A DNA stretch of 64,000 nucleotides from Leishmania infantum JPCM5. Lineage: Eukaryota > Euglenozoa > Kinetoplastea > Trypanosomatida > Trypanosomatidae. Under the pieces are notes generated by a model. The model was not told where the DNA came from. It searched no databases and saw only the letters and a program-made list of their open reading frames with translations. Below, piece by piece: positions 48,848-59,713 of the stretch (the first letter of the stretch is position 1; every line of letters begins with the position of its first letter). The stretch lies in assembly GCF_000002875.2 (NCBI RefSeq), contig NC_009412.2, positions 129,001 through 193,000 of the forward strand, written 5' to 3'. The translations under genes and the position numbers were made by a program.

Positions 48848-50986
48848 TCACGCAGCGCCGTACGCCGGCCAAGCCATCGTCAGCACCTCCTCCTTCGCGA
48901 CGGGCCGCAGTGTTCGCAGGCGCAGGTTCGCCGCCGACTCCGCAAAGGTGCGCACCATCACGTTGGGCCGCATCACCTCCGATCGCGTGCAGTTGTTCGA
49001 TGTCATCATAGAGGCCAATTCGAACATGGAGATGCAGATGTGGTAAGTGCCTGGTACGCCTTGGCGCGGTGCATTCATGATTTGCTGCAGGCATAGGTGG
49101 AACGAGGCTTCGGTGCCATGCAGCCCGGCTGGACTGTCTTCTGCGGTCACCAAATCGAGGTGGCTACTCACGCGCTCCACCACCTTGGGCCATACGGAGC
49201 AGCAAATCATGATCGAGTTCGACTTCGCCTTTTCGTAGTACTCCTGAAACACCTCGAAGGTGAGCTGGTCGCTGTCCTCGGAAGAGAACCCGCGGGAGAG
49301 GGTGGAGTAGCATGTCCTCAATAACTCCTTCACCTCTCTCCGCTGACCTCGCACAACGTCGGCGATGGGCAGCCAGCGGTACTGCTGAACGGCCTCCTGC
49401 GCAGGCAGCACGCTGCTCACCATACGCGACATCATCCGCACCGCGATGCGGACGCAGGCGGCGGTAATGATGGGACGCGTGTCCTCCGCCACGCATTGCG
49501 GTGCAGGAGAGACGTCGCACGGCGCCTCCTCCGCAGCAGAGTTGGCAGAGCAGGTCGTGACGAATTGATCCAGCAGGCGATGCACGACCGGCACGCCGTC
49601 GCGCCATCGCCCACGCTGCGTGCACTCCACCCAGTGGTGCTCCACCCACGCCTTGGACTTGCAACTTTCGCTGCAGTAGAGAGCGCTGCAGTTGCTATCG
49701 CACGGCACGGGGTTGACCAGAACGTGGAGAGAGTTGAGCAGCTGTTTCGTCAACCCGGGAATCTGTTCTGTTACCTGAGCCTCATCCACGAATGGGCGGC
49801 CGCAGTGGCAGCACATCGGGCAGCGCTGTCGCCCGTTCACAACGCGGTAGATGCCGCTCGAGAGCGGAAAGACGCAACTAGTCGCCTCCTTCATCACAAT
49901 CTCGTTGGCGTCGATGTTCTGCGCTACCACGGCAATCGCGCGCCTCATCGAGTCGTCGTACGCAATCCGCATCTTCTTGTACCGCTTTGTGCGGCCCTCG
50001 TACAGCATCGCCACGGAGTTGCCCTCGAGCAGGTTGCGCACCACCGCGCTGGAGCTGTCGTACTTGAGCGCCGTCGCGTACATCTTCTGCGCATCGACAA
50101 ATTTCTTCATGCTACGCAGCACGTTGCCCGTTCGGATGTACCCCACACTCTCCCGCGGAACGAGGTGCACCACACGATTAGCATCCTCGAGTGCCCGGTC
50201 CTTCTCACCTGCCAGAAGATATGCCACAGATCGACTGCTGCGGACCCGCGCCTCTTCCTCTGGCATCTCCTCGAGTGCTCGGTTGTAGTAACGGAGCGCC
50301 GCCTCGCAGTTGCGCTTGCCGATTTCAGCCGTTCCCTTCTTCATGTATGCCATGAAGCTGCGGCGGCGCGCATCGTCAGCGGAGCTTGCCACGTTGGCGG
50401 CGCCGCGCACAGATTTCAGCGACGCTACCCTGTTGTTCCCGGTGGATGCAGTTGCCGCCACTCTCGCGTCCATCACCGTCCTGTTCGCCTCTGCGGCGGT
50501 GGACGTGGCCGCACCCAGCTGTACTGGCTTGCTGAGGATTTCCTCTGCGTTGTCCTCCAGCTCCAAGCCGGAGAGTCCACTGCGAATGCTCGAGTAGTAC
50601 CGCGTCGCCTTCACCTTTGGTTCACTCAGGCACGCACGGTAGAGGGTGCAGCCGACGCGCTCGAAGCCGTCGATATCGCTACACAGCACAAAGGTGTAAT
50701 CCCCGGTGTGCCTGTCCACCCGCACCCGGCGCCGCGGAACAGCGAACACGGCCTCCATGATCGGTTCCCAGTGACTGCTTTCCTGTGCGATCTTGGCAAA
50801 CTCGACGTCACGCAGCTCCACCTCACACCCTAGCGGGTAGTCCTCAGCGGCGGGGGCAATGGGGCGGTCGTCCAGGTTGCTCGCCGCGAAGAACGGCATG
50901 TCAGGGACATCGCCGTCATCCTCGGGACATAGAGAGATGAGGTTGTCCTCCTCAGCCGCGGCTGCAATGCCCATGAACATCTGCAT
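48848..50986 (-). CDS. TPR-SET-MYND protein, SMYD4-like, with altered SET motif
   Basis: This is a 712-aa protein. The N-terminal ~200 residues are acidic, then Ala/Ser-rich. TPR-like helices follow at ~210-320 (AALRYYNRALEEMP, YLLAGEKDRALEDANRVVHL, ALKYD). A split SET domain begins near 355 (RRAIAVVAQNIDANEIVMKE). The inserted MYND-type finger is at ~390-450 (CPMCCHCGRPF, then CDSNCSALYCSESCKSKAW and HHWVEC). The SET core resumes to the end (~650-712). The usual NHSC-x-PN is replaced by NNC-x(6)-RPN, and the end reads VAKEEVLTMAWPAYG where a catalytic-region tyrosine (ISYG-like) is usual. Lysine methyltransferase activity is therefore uncertain. The start follows the acceptor at 51008-51009 by 21 nt. 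Confidence 0.75.
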   Translation of the reverse strand: MQMFMGIAAAAEEDNLISLCPEDDGDVPDMPFFAASNLDDRPIAPAAEDYPLGCEVELRDVEFAKIAQESSHWEPIMEAVFAVPRRRVRVDRHTGDYTFVLCSDIDGFERVGCTLYRACLSEPKVKATRYYSSIRSGLSGLELEDNAEEILSKPVQLGAATSTAAEANRTVMDARVAATASTGNNRVASLKSVRGAANVASSADDARRRSFMAYMKKGTAEIGKRNCEAALRYYNRALEEMPEEEARVRSSRSVAYLLAGEKDRALEDANRVVHLVPRESVGYIRTGNVLRSMKKFVDAQKMYATALKYDSSSAVVRNLLEGNSVAMLYEGRTKRYKKMRIAYDDSMRRAIAVVAQNIDANEIVMKEATSCVFPLSSGIYRVVNGRQRCPMCCHCGRPFVDEAQVTEQIPGLTKQLLNSLHVLVNPVPCDSNCSALYCSESCKSKAWVEHHWVECTQRGRWRDGVPVVHRLLDQFVTTCSANSAAEEAPCDVSPAPQCVAEDTRPIITAACVRIAVRMMSRMVSSVLPAQEAVQQYRWLPIADVVRGQRREVKELLRTCYSTLSRGFSSEDSDQLTFEVFQEYYEKAKSNSIMICCSVWPKVVERVSSHLDLVTAEDSPAGLHGTEASFHLCLQQIMNAPRQGVPGTYHICISMFELASMMTSNNCTRSEVMRPNVMVRTFAESAANLRLRTLRPVAKEEVLTMAWPAYGAA

Positions 50987-51007
50987 TTTTTTTACCGCTC
51001 TGGGTAT

Positions 51008-51009
51008 CT
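51008..51009 (-). promoter_or_regulatory. Predicted spliced-leader acceptor AG for the SET/MYND gene
   Basis: On the minus strand, TTTTGTTTTCTCAAATCGTC is followed by TTAG. ATG 50986 is 21 nt away. Confidence 0.65.
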
Positions 51010-51327
51010 AAGACGATTTGAGAAAACAAAATGATAGAGCCCACAGAAGGTCTACGCAGTCGCACTGAGCCGATTACCGCCCTTTGGGCTTGCTTGTTTT
51101 TTTTGTATTTTATCGCACCCTTGCGTGGCGGTGCCCCGTCTTGCGGTCTCAACGGCCGCGACCGACTTATGTCCGCCTACACACGGCACCGACAGAGCGG
51201 AGATACAACGACGCTCTCGTCGAGTCACTCTTCACAGACGTACGCCTGCACTGAAATAGAAACCAAAAACCAGCAAGGAGGAAACCAAGTGCAGCAGCAC
51301 ACTTGCACAAGTGATACGATGCCCCGA

Positions 51328-51367
51328 AGATGCCACACCCCCACACCCACACCCACACCTACACCCA
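51328..51367. repeat. ACACCC-type short tandem repeat
   Basis: About six C/A-rich hexamer-like units (CACACC, CCCACA), slightly degenerate. They do not match the trypanosomatid telomere repeat TTAGGG/CCCTAA. Confidence 0.8.
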
Positions 51368-51932
51368 CGCACGCGATCCGACGAAACTGAGAAAAGGCAA
51401 CACTACCACAAAAAAAAAGAAGTGCACGAGAGACGAGACTCAATTACAACACCAAGAGGGGGAGGACGGGTGCAGGGTAAGAGGGCGGGGAGGGCACGGG
51501 GAAAAAAGGAAGAGAGAGGTCCAAGCACGCTTACACACACACAGAGACAGAACAAAAAAAAGGTGTGCAAAATGTAGGTGATGCGCACGCTCCTCATATA
51601 CATATACATACATATATTAGGTAGGTAGAAGTCTCGGTATTGTCGTGGAGGTGAAGTGGGAACAAAAAAGGGGAGGGAAGGAGGGAGTTGCAAGAGAGCC
51701 ACGCGCGCTCTCGAGAACGGAGAGAGGGGGGAGAGAAGGGGGTGAGCAGCAGATGAAGAGGACCAAAGGGGAGGAGAAAGAGGAGGAGGGAAAAAGATGG
51801 CGAGGCAAGTGGAGGTAAGGTCGACACTGAACGGAGGAGAGTGTGGGAAGGAACGCTAGGAAAGGCAGCAGGACACTGAGAGAGATGAGACGGAGAAGCG
51901 ATCAAGTAAGAAGCTAAAACGGATCAAAGGAG

Positions 51933-51949
51933 TATATATATATATATAT
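51933..51949. repeat. (TA)n microsatellite
   Basis: About eight TA units in an otherwise purine-rich stretch. Confidence 0.9.
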
Positions 51950-54900
51950 GTTTATGCCGCCACCAATGCGCGCAAACACAGATGCACGCAAAACCCGGCG
52001 AACCAAAGAAAAAAAGACACGTCGAACACAAAACAAACCAGATGATGATGATACCGAATTCAACTATTCAACACACACCCATACGCACACGCATACATAC
52101 ACCCATAGACCCAGGCAGACAAAGCCAACGCACGCGGGTGTGCAGAACAGACAAACGGAAGCAAACAAGTACGCCGAGGTAGAATCATGTAGGAAGATGG
52201 GCAGACTAAGCAAGAGGGAGGGAGAGGGAGGAGATGAAGGAGTTGGAGGCGGAAACACGTAAGTAAACTAGCACACCAAAGTACAGAAAAAAAAACGGAG
52301 TGTCAAGGAAAGGGGTTGGGAGGGAGGGAGGGAGGGATGTAGCCAAACAACCCAACAGCAAGCCAACAACAAAAAGGAACCAGTCGTTCTCGCTGTTGCT
52401 CACTATCTTGTGTGGGTGACTCCTATTCGGTCTGAGTACGTATACGCCTTTCTTTCGATGTATTGACAGAGGGAGGGGGCAGAAGAGAGGACACACGCGC
52501 ACATACACACACACAAGCGCGCACAGATACGTGCAGGCTAGCAATCACAGAGCTGCAAAAGAAGAAAGGGAGAAGAAAAAACGAGCACACGAATGAGAGA
52601 TGATGACGACGAGAGACAACAAGCACAGGGAAGTGATAAACAGAGAGACAAGAGATGAACGGCAAAAAAAAACGCACAAACCACGGAGCGCGTATAAAGA
52701 GGGGGAAAACACACACACACACACACAAAAAGACGCAACAAAAAGGGGGAAAAGTGGGTAATGTGCGCCTCCTTTATTTTTTTTTGTAGTCTGTTAGTTT
52801 GCGGCAGTGCGTCCAGCGAACGGAACGTCAAGACAACAAAGCAAACACACACACACGTGAAATAACAAAGGAAGGAGGGCTTGTAACTGTATTCCAGATT
52901 TGTTTTTTTTTTCTTGTCCTTTTTTTTTCTCCTTCGCTTTATATGCGCAGTTTCTAAATATATCTATACATTCAATACCCATAAGCGTGTGCCTGTGTTG
53001 GGAAGAGGAATCACACAGCAGCAAAGAACGAAAAGAGCGTGAGCGGGTAGGTAGAGGATATGGTAGGGAGAGGGAAAGAGGGAGGAAGGGGGAGGGGGAG
53101 TGTGTCTACCGAGAAAACACCAAGGCACGTAACGCACACACACACACAGCAACCACAAAAGAGAAAGCCAAAAAAACGGTCTCCCACACGAACAGCACAG
53201 GCAGCAACAGGAGCAGCGATGTCTGCTCAGAGAAGAGAGGAGAGCGGTCAAGGATTACAAAGGTGCCGGTAAGAGAGAGGCAGAGAGATGGCGAAGAGGC
53301 GAGCACACAACGCAAATGGGGCCAGCACCTACATGAGCAAGGAATGGACGATGCAAGCGCAAAGGCACGCTCACGCCTAGACACGCGCGCACACACACAG
53401 AGGCTGATACACTAGACGGCTGCTACTCAGAAAAAAAAGTGGCCACTAGAATGAGTCGCAGAAATCGGCGTTACAGTTGCTGCCTCGTCACAAGGGAGGA
53501 GAGGAGAACAGTCCCTGTACCTGGAAGGCGGGCTAGATAGAAGACAAGAAAAACGAGAAAGGGGAGAAGCACTGAGGCTCACACTTACGCTCAGGCACAC
53601 ACACACACACTCGCACTGACACACACCAGCGAAAAAAAAATGAAGAAGAAGAGCGGAAAGCAAGAGAAAAACTCAGCACGGGAGAGAGAGAAAGCGGGAA
53701 AAGGGAGGATGAGGGGATGACAACTGCCTAGCTCAACTCACCGATTACGAAAAAAAAAAGAAGCACGTGAGATAGAGAGAGCGACAGGAGGAAGTGTGCA
53801 CGGCGGACACAGCAAAACTGGTAAGAGAGGTCAAGAAAAAAGAGTCGCGCGAAGACGGAAAAAAAAACGAGATCGTGTATTCTTTTGATTTCTGTTTTTC
53901 TTCCGCCACATCAGCGAACAATAAGCGCCGCACACCCAGAGACGAGGAGGGAGGGAGGAAGGGGAGAAATTATGATGGAAAGTTCTTTGACGGCTCCTTT
54001 TCGTGTCTGTCTTGTCCTCTCCTTTTGTGCGTCACTATGAAGCCTTTTTCTTTAGCTTCGTTTCAGCTTCCTTGTCCAATGAGGAGCGTGCCCGCGGGCT
54101 TGGAGGAGAAAAAGAGAGCGAGAGAGGTGGAGATGGCGTGTGTGTGTGTGTGTATGGCGTGTGTGTTCGTTCCCTTTGCTTGTCTATGCGTTTCTCCTCT
54201 CTTTTTATTTTTGGCCGTGAGATAAAAGAGGCACCTGTGCAACACAAACAGCAACAGCAAAAAAAAAAGAAATAAAAAGGAAAGAAGGGCGGGGCCCGGC
54301 AACAACCTGTAGCGTATGGTGCGCGTGGGGCGTGCGAGAGTGTTTGCGGCACTCCGTGTATGTATGCGTGTGTGTGTTTGTGTGTGGGGGTAGGAGGAGG
54401 GGGAGGGGAGAGGAGAAAGAAAAAAAAAGAAAAGAGGACAGAAGGGGGTGGCGGGCAAGTCTGGGCCCAATCTGACTCTTCGGGCTTTATTTCTTGGTGT
54501 GTGTAGGTAAGACCCTCCAGCCTGCACATACGCGTGCGTGTGCGGGTGTTGTCCGGGTGGCGCGTGTACGCCGACCGGCCGGGCAAGAAGAGTCACAAGG
54601 AGAGAGAAGTGGTGGTGGCGTGGGCGTGTTAAAAAAAAAATCAACGAGAGAGAGGGAAGGAGAGAGGGAGGAATGAATGTAAGGAGGAAGAGAGGTTTGT
54701 AGCAGCGCAGATGGCAGCGAAAAGCGCAGGCACCGAATATACCTGCACCTACTCACGTAGTTGACATGAACAGAATCGTCTTCGATGACCAGCATTGCAC
54801 ACAAGCAGCTTTTCCCTCTTCAGTACGGTTTCGCTTTACGTACGACGACACACAAAAAGGTCTATACATCATTCCGCAAGACAACAGCCGCCCTCTCTTA

Positions 54901-55016
54901 CGCAACAGGAAAGCGTTGGGGAGGTCCAGGAGACCGCAACGCCCTCCAACTCTCGCCCCTTTTTTCTTCGTTTTCTGTTGTGCACGTGCGCACACCTATA
55001 CCCACGCGCATGAAGC

Positions 55017-56174
55017 TCAATGGTGATCGGCAAACATGAGGTCAAACAGTTGAGACATGCGCACGGCGTCACTGACTGCCTCGCTACGGTCAGAGAGCAG
55101 TCGCTTCATCCTTTCCACCTGCGCGGCCCAATCCGCACTGGGTAGGTCAATGGCCGACATTAGCCGAGGCACCTGCTCTATGACCAGGGTGCTACGGAAC
55201 TTTTCTTCGGTGCCGGTCGGCGGCTCCATGAACGACAGCTCCTCGAGCGCGCGCTGCACATCTTGCAGCGCGGGCAGTTGATCCAGCAGTGTCTCATTCA
55301 GCAGAGAGCGAACGCGCAGCAGCGTGGCCTTCTTGTTCTGTGTGTACTGATACTGCCTGCGACACTCGGCATCGCACAGAAGTTTGTGCATGCAGAACCA
55401 CGCATGCGCCTCTGGCACGCATACCCGCTCCGACTCGTTCCCTGGCGCGACAACGAAAGCCCCTTTGTGGAACTTCTGCACCACGCCGGCTGAGCGGCGC
55501 AGCCACGGCTGGAGTAGCAGCACCTCTGCCAAGCCGAAAGGGATATCGTTTTTACGCAAGATGCTGTTCATGGCCGACAGAGGCAGCGCCTCCAGTCGAT
55601 CCGTGACGAACCACAGCAAAGAGATGCACCCCATGGCGCGCTGAATGCGCTGCTCCCTCAGCTGCTGCTCCAGGTACGCAAGCGGGCTCTCCTTCGCCGC
55701 CGCAATCGGCACCTCGCCAATGCTCTTCTCGGAGAAGAGACGAACCACCTGGCGCCAGCAGTAGTCAATCAGCTCCAGCACATCATCGCCGAAACCAGCC
55801 ACCACCTCCTCGTAGAAGCAAATACACTCCAGCAGGTTCACGAGCACTGATTCGTAGGAACAGTACATGTAAGTCGCCGTCGGGTTGTGCGTGACGGCTT
55901 CGACAACGCCTGGAAGCACTCGCTGCCTCCACACCTCCATCAGAAGCAACTCGTGCAGGACGTCGCCAAGCTTGTCGTGCTCCAGAAGGAACGACTTCAC
56001 AAAGTCGTCCGTCTTCTGCATGGCGTTGCTGTGCGTGCACATATTCAGCCGCTCAATCGCCTCACGCTGATCCTTCCAGGAAGACGTACCGACCTCCTCC
56101 ATAGAGAAGGAGCGCAGTTGCCGGATGCTGATCTCCGCATCCACTGGCGAGAGGGCGTTGCCCTTGTACTCCAT
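55017..56174 (-). CDS. ZMYND10: ZMYND10 homologue lacking the MYND finger
   Basis: This 385-aa protein matches the body of ZMYND10 (BLU). Recognisable stretches are ERLNMCTHSNAMQKTDDFVK (~44-63), LLMEVWRQRVLP (~77-88), ESVLVNLLECICFYEEV (~109-125), LELIDYCWRQV (~133-143) and LRVRSLLNETLLDQLPAL (~287-304), followed by LVIEQVPRL (~333-341). It ends at MSQLFDLMFADHH. The C-terminal MYND zinc finger found in animal ZMYND10 is absent, with no MYND-like Cys pattern visible in any minus-strand frame just downstream. In animals ZMYND10 works with LRRC6 and chaperones in preassembly of ciliary dynein arms. A flagellar dynein role here is therefore likely. ATG 56174 comes 22 nt after the acceptor at 56197-56198. 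Confidence 0.85.
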   Translation of the reverse strand: MEYKGNALSPVDAEISIRQLRSFSMEEVGTSSWKDQREAIERLNMCTHSNAMQKTDDFVKSFLLEHDKLGDVLHELLLMEVWRQRVLPGVVEAVTHNPTATYMYCSYESVLVNLLECICFYEEVVAGFGDDVLELIDYCWRQVVRLFSEKSIGEVPIAAAKESPLAYLEQQLREQRIQRAMGCISLLWFVTDRLEALPLSAMNSILRKNDIPFGLAEVLLLQPWLRRSAGVVQKFHKGAFVVAPGNESERVCVPEAHAWFCMHKLLCDAECRRQYQYTQNKKATLLRVRSLLNETLLDQLPALQDVQRALEELSFMEPPTGTEEKFRSTLVIEQVPRLMSAIDLPSADWAAQVERMKRLLSDRSEAVSDAVRMSQLFDLMFADHH

Positions 56175-56196
56175 TCGAAGCTTCAATGTGCAGTGG

Positions 56197-56198
56197 CT
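56197..56198 (-). promoter_or_regulatory. Predicted spliced-leader acceptor AG for the ZMYND10-like gene
   Basis: Minus strand CCTCCTTCCCCCGTTTCCCTC is followed by TCATAG. ATG 56174 lies 22 nt downstream. Confidence 0.75.
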
Positions 56199-57492
56199 AT
56201 GAGAGGGAAACGGGGGAAGGAGGGTCGATGAGCTGTGTCTTTGTGCCTGGATGCGTCTTGTGTGAGCTGATCTTGCGGATCATTATAGGAAGCTCACCGC
56301 AAGATCTACGGCGCGCGAGAACACGCGGCACCCACCCCGTCTCTGGTTTATCCTTTATCTTTAAGCGAGGGTGTAATGTATGCGAGTTGTGAGGCGCACT
56401 CGAGGCTTTCCGATGGGAAGACGAACGCACCACGCCGGCTGCGTATCGATCAGCAAGCCGTTTCTTTTTTTCGTTTGTGCGTGCGTGTGTGTGTGTGTGT
56501 GGTGGCCCGTGTATGCTCCGTCTCTGACGGGCCCTTGTCTTTCCGTGGAGTAATCTATAGGGCTTGCTGTCGATGCGTGCAATGGCGCTGTTCTGACCTA
56601 CGGCTCTGCCGATCATTCAGATGCGCTTATGCGTGCGCGTGTGTGTGTGTTGTGTGTGTGTGTGGGGGGGGGGGTGCCGACGTAGGCAGGAAGAGACCGT
56701 GATAAGGAGAGGGCAAGTGGTGCTCACACATGCCAGAATGCAACGGCAAAGAAAGCCGTCCCCCACTACCGAGAAGCAGCAGAGAACAGCAGTAGTGATA
56801 TCCACCAGCAGCGTTAGGACAGGCGACCACGCGCTTCGCACTCGCCGAAGCGGGAGGCAGCTATCCCTGCCTTCTTACTCCACGCTACCGCGCAATGAAA
56901 AACAGCGTAGACGAAAATAAAAGACGCAGAAAGCGAGTGGGAGGGAGGAAGCACTGAGCGAGGCATGCATTCAGGCCTCGATCCCTTCGACCTTACCGAC
57001 TACCAGCAGCTTGTTTTGCCGCACGAAACGGTTTGCGGGTGGCGATTCGATAGCACACTTGTGCGTCTAAGAGAAGCGAAACACATGCACACACGAAACA
57101 AAGAAATACCGAGGAGGAGCTGATGTGGAGCAACAACAGCAACACGCACACACACACACGTTGGCAGGAAGGCAAAACAACAACGAGCGGTTTTTTTTCG
57201 TTTCAGGGAAGAAACGAAAAAAAAGGTGGGAAACCCCCCCCTAACGTCATGGCCTCAGCCGAGGCGACCCACTTAGATGCGTGAGGCCGCCGCAGCCCGA
57301 AAACCAAGAGAGGCGAAGGGAAAAGCAAAGAGCTGTAGAGCATCTAGGAGCAAACACAAACACACACACGCATATATAAAGGAAGAGTGGGGATGTGGGG
57401 AAGGCTAACGGTGAGAGAGATCTGGCGCGAAAGGAGTCGAAGGGGAAGAAAGTGCAAGACAGAAAACGAAAGAGGAAGATCATCTAGGGCAG

Positions 57493-57514
57493 GCACACAC
57501 ACACACACACACAC
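57493..57514. repeat. (AC)n microsatellite
   Basis: About 11 AC units in the probable 3' UTR of the Aurora kinase gene. Confidence 0.95.
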
Positions 57515-57786
57515 GAGGGGTAAGAGAGAGAGGCAGACGGGCAGACAGACAGGCAAGTGCAAAGGAATGATGCCACGCTCGAGAGGAAGGGGGCCTACAA
57601 AGAAGGCCCCAGCACGAAAGCGGCACCCGTACTCTTCTTTTTTGTCTCTTGCTTGTGCACTGCTGAAGCGCATCACGACTATCACTCGCATAATGCTGCG
57701 GGTACCAAGAGAACGAGAGAGAGAGAGAGACAGCAATTATCCTACATGCAACAAGCAAGAGCCTGCTCTCCCTGTGGCATGTCTCG

Positions 57787-58692
57787 CTAGCTGCGCGGTC
57801 GCTTTCCCGTCGGCGGCGTAATGCCATTTGGAACATAGTAGTATTTGAGCAAGAAGGGGTGGCTCAGCACGCGATGTAGTGCCAGCCGCTTCGACCCCTC
57901 GCGGATGAGCAGATTCGAAATCAAATCCTTCGCCTCTGGTGGGACGCTATCGGGGATGGTGTACTGCATCGCATGGATCTTCTTGTAGATTTGGTCGTTG
58001 TCCTTGCTCACGAACGGTGTGTGGCCCACAAGCAGTTCAAAGCAAAAGATGCCCAGGCACCAGAGATCCGCGCTCATGTCATAAATCTGCCGGCTAACGA
58101 TCTCGGGTGGAAAGTACTCGGGCGTGCCGCAGGAGGTCTTGCGCCGGTTCAGCGGGTCATGCACAGACCAGCCGAAATCGGCGAGTTTGATGTTCTGATT
58201 GTGGTCCAGCAGAATGTTCTCCGGCTTGATGTCGCGGTGCAGAATGTGGTGCTGGTGGAGGTACAGAAGCGCCTCGGCCAGCTGCGCCACGTAGCGGGCT
58301 GCCGTCGGCGGCGGGAACATCTTCACGCGATTCAGCTCGCTGTAGAGCATGCCGTTGCTACACGGCTCCAGGATAAGGTAGATGTCGTGCTCATCGAAGA
58401 AGTAGGCGTAGGTGCGCAGGAGGTATTTGTGCCGCGTGTTAAAGGCGATCTCGATCTCGCGACGCAGCTGGTTCACGATGTCAAACTCTGCCAGCTTCTT
58501 GATCGAGAGCTTCTTGATGGCCACAACGTAATTGCTCTTGCGCACACTCGCCAGGTAGACATCACCGTAATTGCCTCCTCCCAGCTTGTGCAGCAGCTCA
58601 AAGTCGTGTATCGTCCACTCCGACTTTGGAGACGGCGGGGTAATGATGAAGCTGTTCACGACATTGTCGTCAGGGCCGACCTCCGTCGTCAT
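57787..58692 (-). CDS. AIRK: Aurora-type Ser/Thr protein kinase (AIRK/AUK1)
   Basis: A 301-aa protein that is nearly all kinase domain. The glycine loop is LGGGNYGDVYLA (37-48), an unusual variant of GxGxFG. The ATP lysine is K60 in VVAIKK. The catalytic loop is HRDIKPEN (152-159) and the metal motif sits in ADFGWS (171-176), the Trp after DFG being an Aurora trait. The activation segment RRKTSCGTPEYFPPE (183-197) keeps the Aurora-like threonine (T186) before CGT. The N-terminal extension is short (~30 aa), without obvious destruction boxes. Trypanosomatid AUK1/AIRK is the catalytic subunit of a chromosomal passenger complex needed for mitosis and cytokinesis. The start follows an acceptor by 29 nt. 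Confidence 0.93.
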   Translation of the reverse strand: MTTEVGPDDNVVNSFIITPPSPKSEWTIHDFELLHKLGGGNYGDVYLASVRKSNYVVAIKKLSIKKLAEFDIVNQLRREIEIAFNTRHKYLLRTYAYFFDEHDIYLILEPCSNGMLYSELNRVKMFPPPTAARYVAQLAEALLYLHQHHILHRDIKPENILLDHNQNIKLADFGWSVHDPLNRRKTSCGTPEYFPPEIVSRQIYDMSADLWCLGIFCFELLVGHTPFVSKDNDQIYKKIHAMQYTIPDSVPPEAKDLISNLLIREGSKRLALHRVLSHPFLLKYYYVPNGITPPTGKRPRS

Positions 58693-59713
58693 TATCTCTA
58701 CGGTTTGTGACCGTTTTGTTGCTGTGTAGGTGCGTGGGGGGAGAGACGAGGAGTTTCTGCCTGTGTGTCAGGAAGAGAGGAAAGGGCGGCCGTGGTGTTC
58801 GTGGAAGGGTTTCTGGGGGAAGGAGGGAGACACCGGGTAGCACTTCACTCACGAACTCCGCAGAACACGGTCAGAAGAGGAGGCGGTGATGGTCGCCAAG
58901 GCGAGGAACTGGACCTGGGAGAAGCAAAACAAAGCAGCAGCGAGAGTGGAGGACAGGAGGAGAGACGACTGCGAGCACCGTGCACGAAGACGAGTTGGAC
59001 GAAAACGCAGCAGCAGCAGCACAGCATTCCCCCGTGTGCGAAGAGGAGGAAGATGAGAGAGCGGCAGCGTCGATCTCTCCGCAACGTTCCGAAACGTCAG
59101 CAGAACGTTCAATGGGTTTGTCGTTGCCGTCGACACTGGAGGAGCACTTCTTGCTCCGCCGCCCGAAAGAGAGTGCCTTGCTCTGCAGCACACGCCGGGA
59201 GACAGGAAAGGAAGCGAAGAACCATAGCACAAAGAAGGAGCCGCCGACTGCATCCAACGTGAGCGAGCGGGAGGAAAAGAGAGACATGGAGGCGGATGTC
59301 CGTCACGTCCAGAAAAGCAAAGAGCAACACAAGGAACAGGGCGAGACCACGTCGGGATCGGCAACCACAGCTGCCACACGGCAGAACCGCAGTTGGCGGA
59401 CACCACGCATCCGCCCCAACAGAGCTCAGAGAAAGAGCGAAGGAACGAGAGGAGCGTGTAAGAATCACTTCGCACAAGCACATACGCGCGCACAAACCTG
59501 CGTACACATCCTCGAAGCAAGAGCAAAGAGCTCGCCGAGCAGTGCGAAGAACAAGTCATCAACGGAGACCGCTTCACAACAACTGAGGTGGGAGAGGGAG
59601 GGGGGTAGCTGCGAAGGCCTACGACGCACATGCACGCGACGGCGGCGAGCGAGCACGAAAGAGTGTGTCTCAGACATGGCGGTTGCGCAGTGCACAGAAC
59701 TGTCTCTGCTGCC
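58693..59713. other. 1-kb spacer between Aurora kinase and RAD50
   Basis: The sense (minus) strand is C/T-rich. Long open frames exist on both strands (minus 58849-59748, plus 58980-59786), but they overlap the RAD50 3' end or are antisense and reflect strand composition. No gene is called. Confidence 0.65.
58722..58723 (-). promoter_or_regulatory. Predicted spliced-leader acceptor AG for Aurora kinase
   Basis: Minus strand CTCCTCGTCTCTCCCCCCAC is followed by GCACCTACACAG. ATG 58692 lies 29 nt downstream. Confidence 0.7.

Larger units (their letters stand above)
50987..55016. other. 4-kb spacer, simple-sequence rich, no gene seen
   Basis: The + strand is A/G-rich, so the sense strand is C/T-rich. 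It holds an ACACCC-type repeat at about 51328-51367, (TA)n at 51933-51949, (GGGA)n at about 52317-52336, and (AC)n at about 52708-52728 and 53136-53149. Open frames of 100-190 codons here are low-complexity. It should hold most of the 3' UTR of the ZMYND10-like gene and the 5' flank of the SET/MYND gene. Confidence 0.65.
56175..57786. other. 1.6-kb spacer, no gene seen
   Basis: It holds (GT)n with a long G-run at about 56639-56675, A/T homopolymers near 57186-57222, a C-run at about 57233-57241 and (AC)n at 57493-57514. No protein-like frame is visible. Confidence 0.65.

Noticed and set aside
51328..51367. C/A-rich tandem hexamers as an internal telomere repeat
   Set aside because: The units are ACACCC-like, not CCCTAA, and no subtelomeric genes are nearby.
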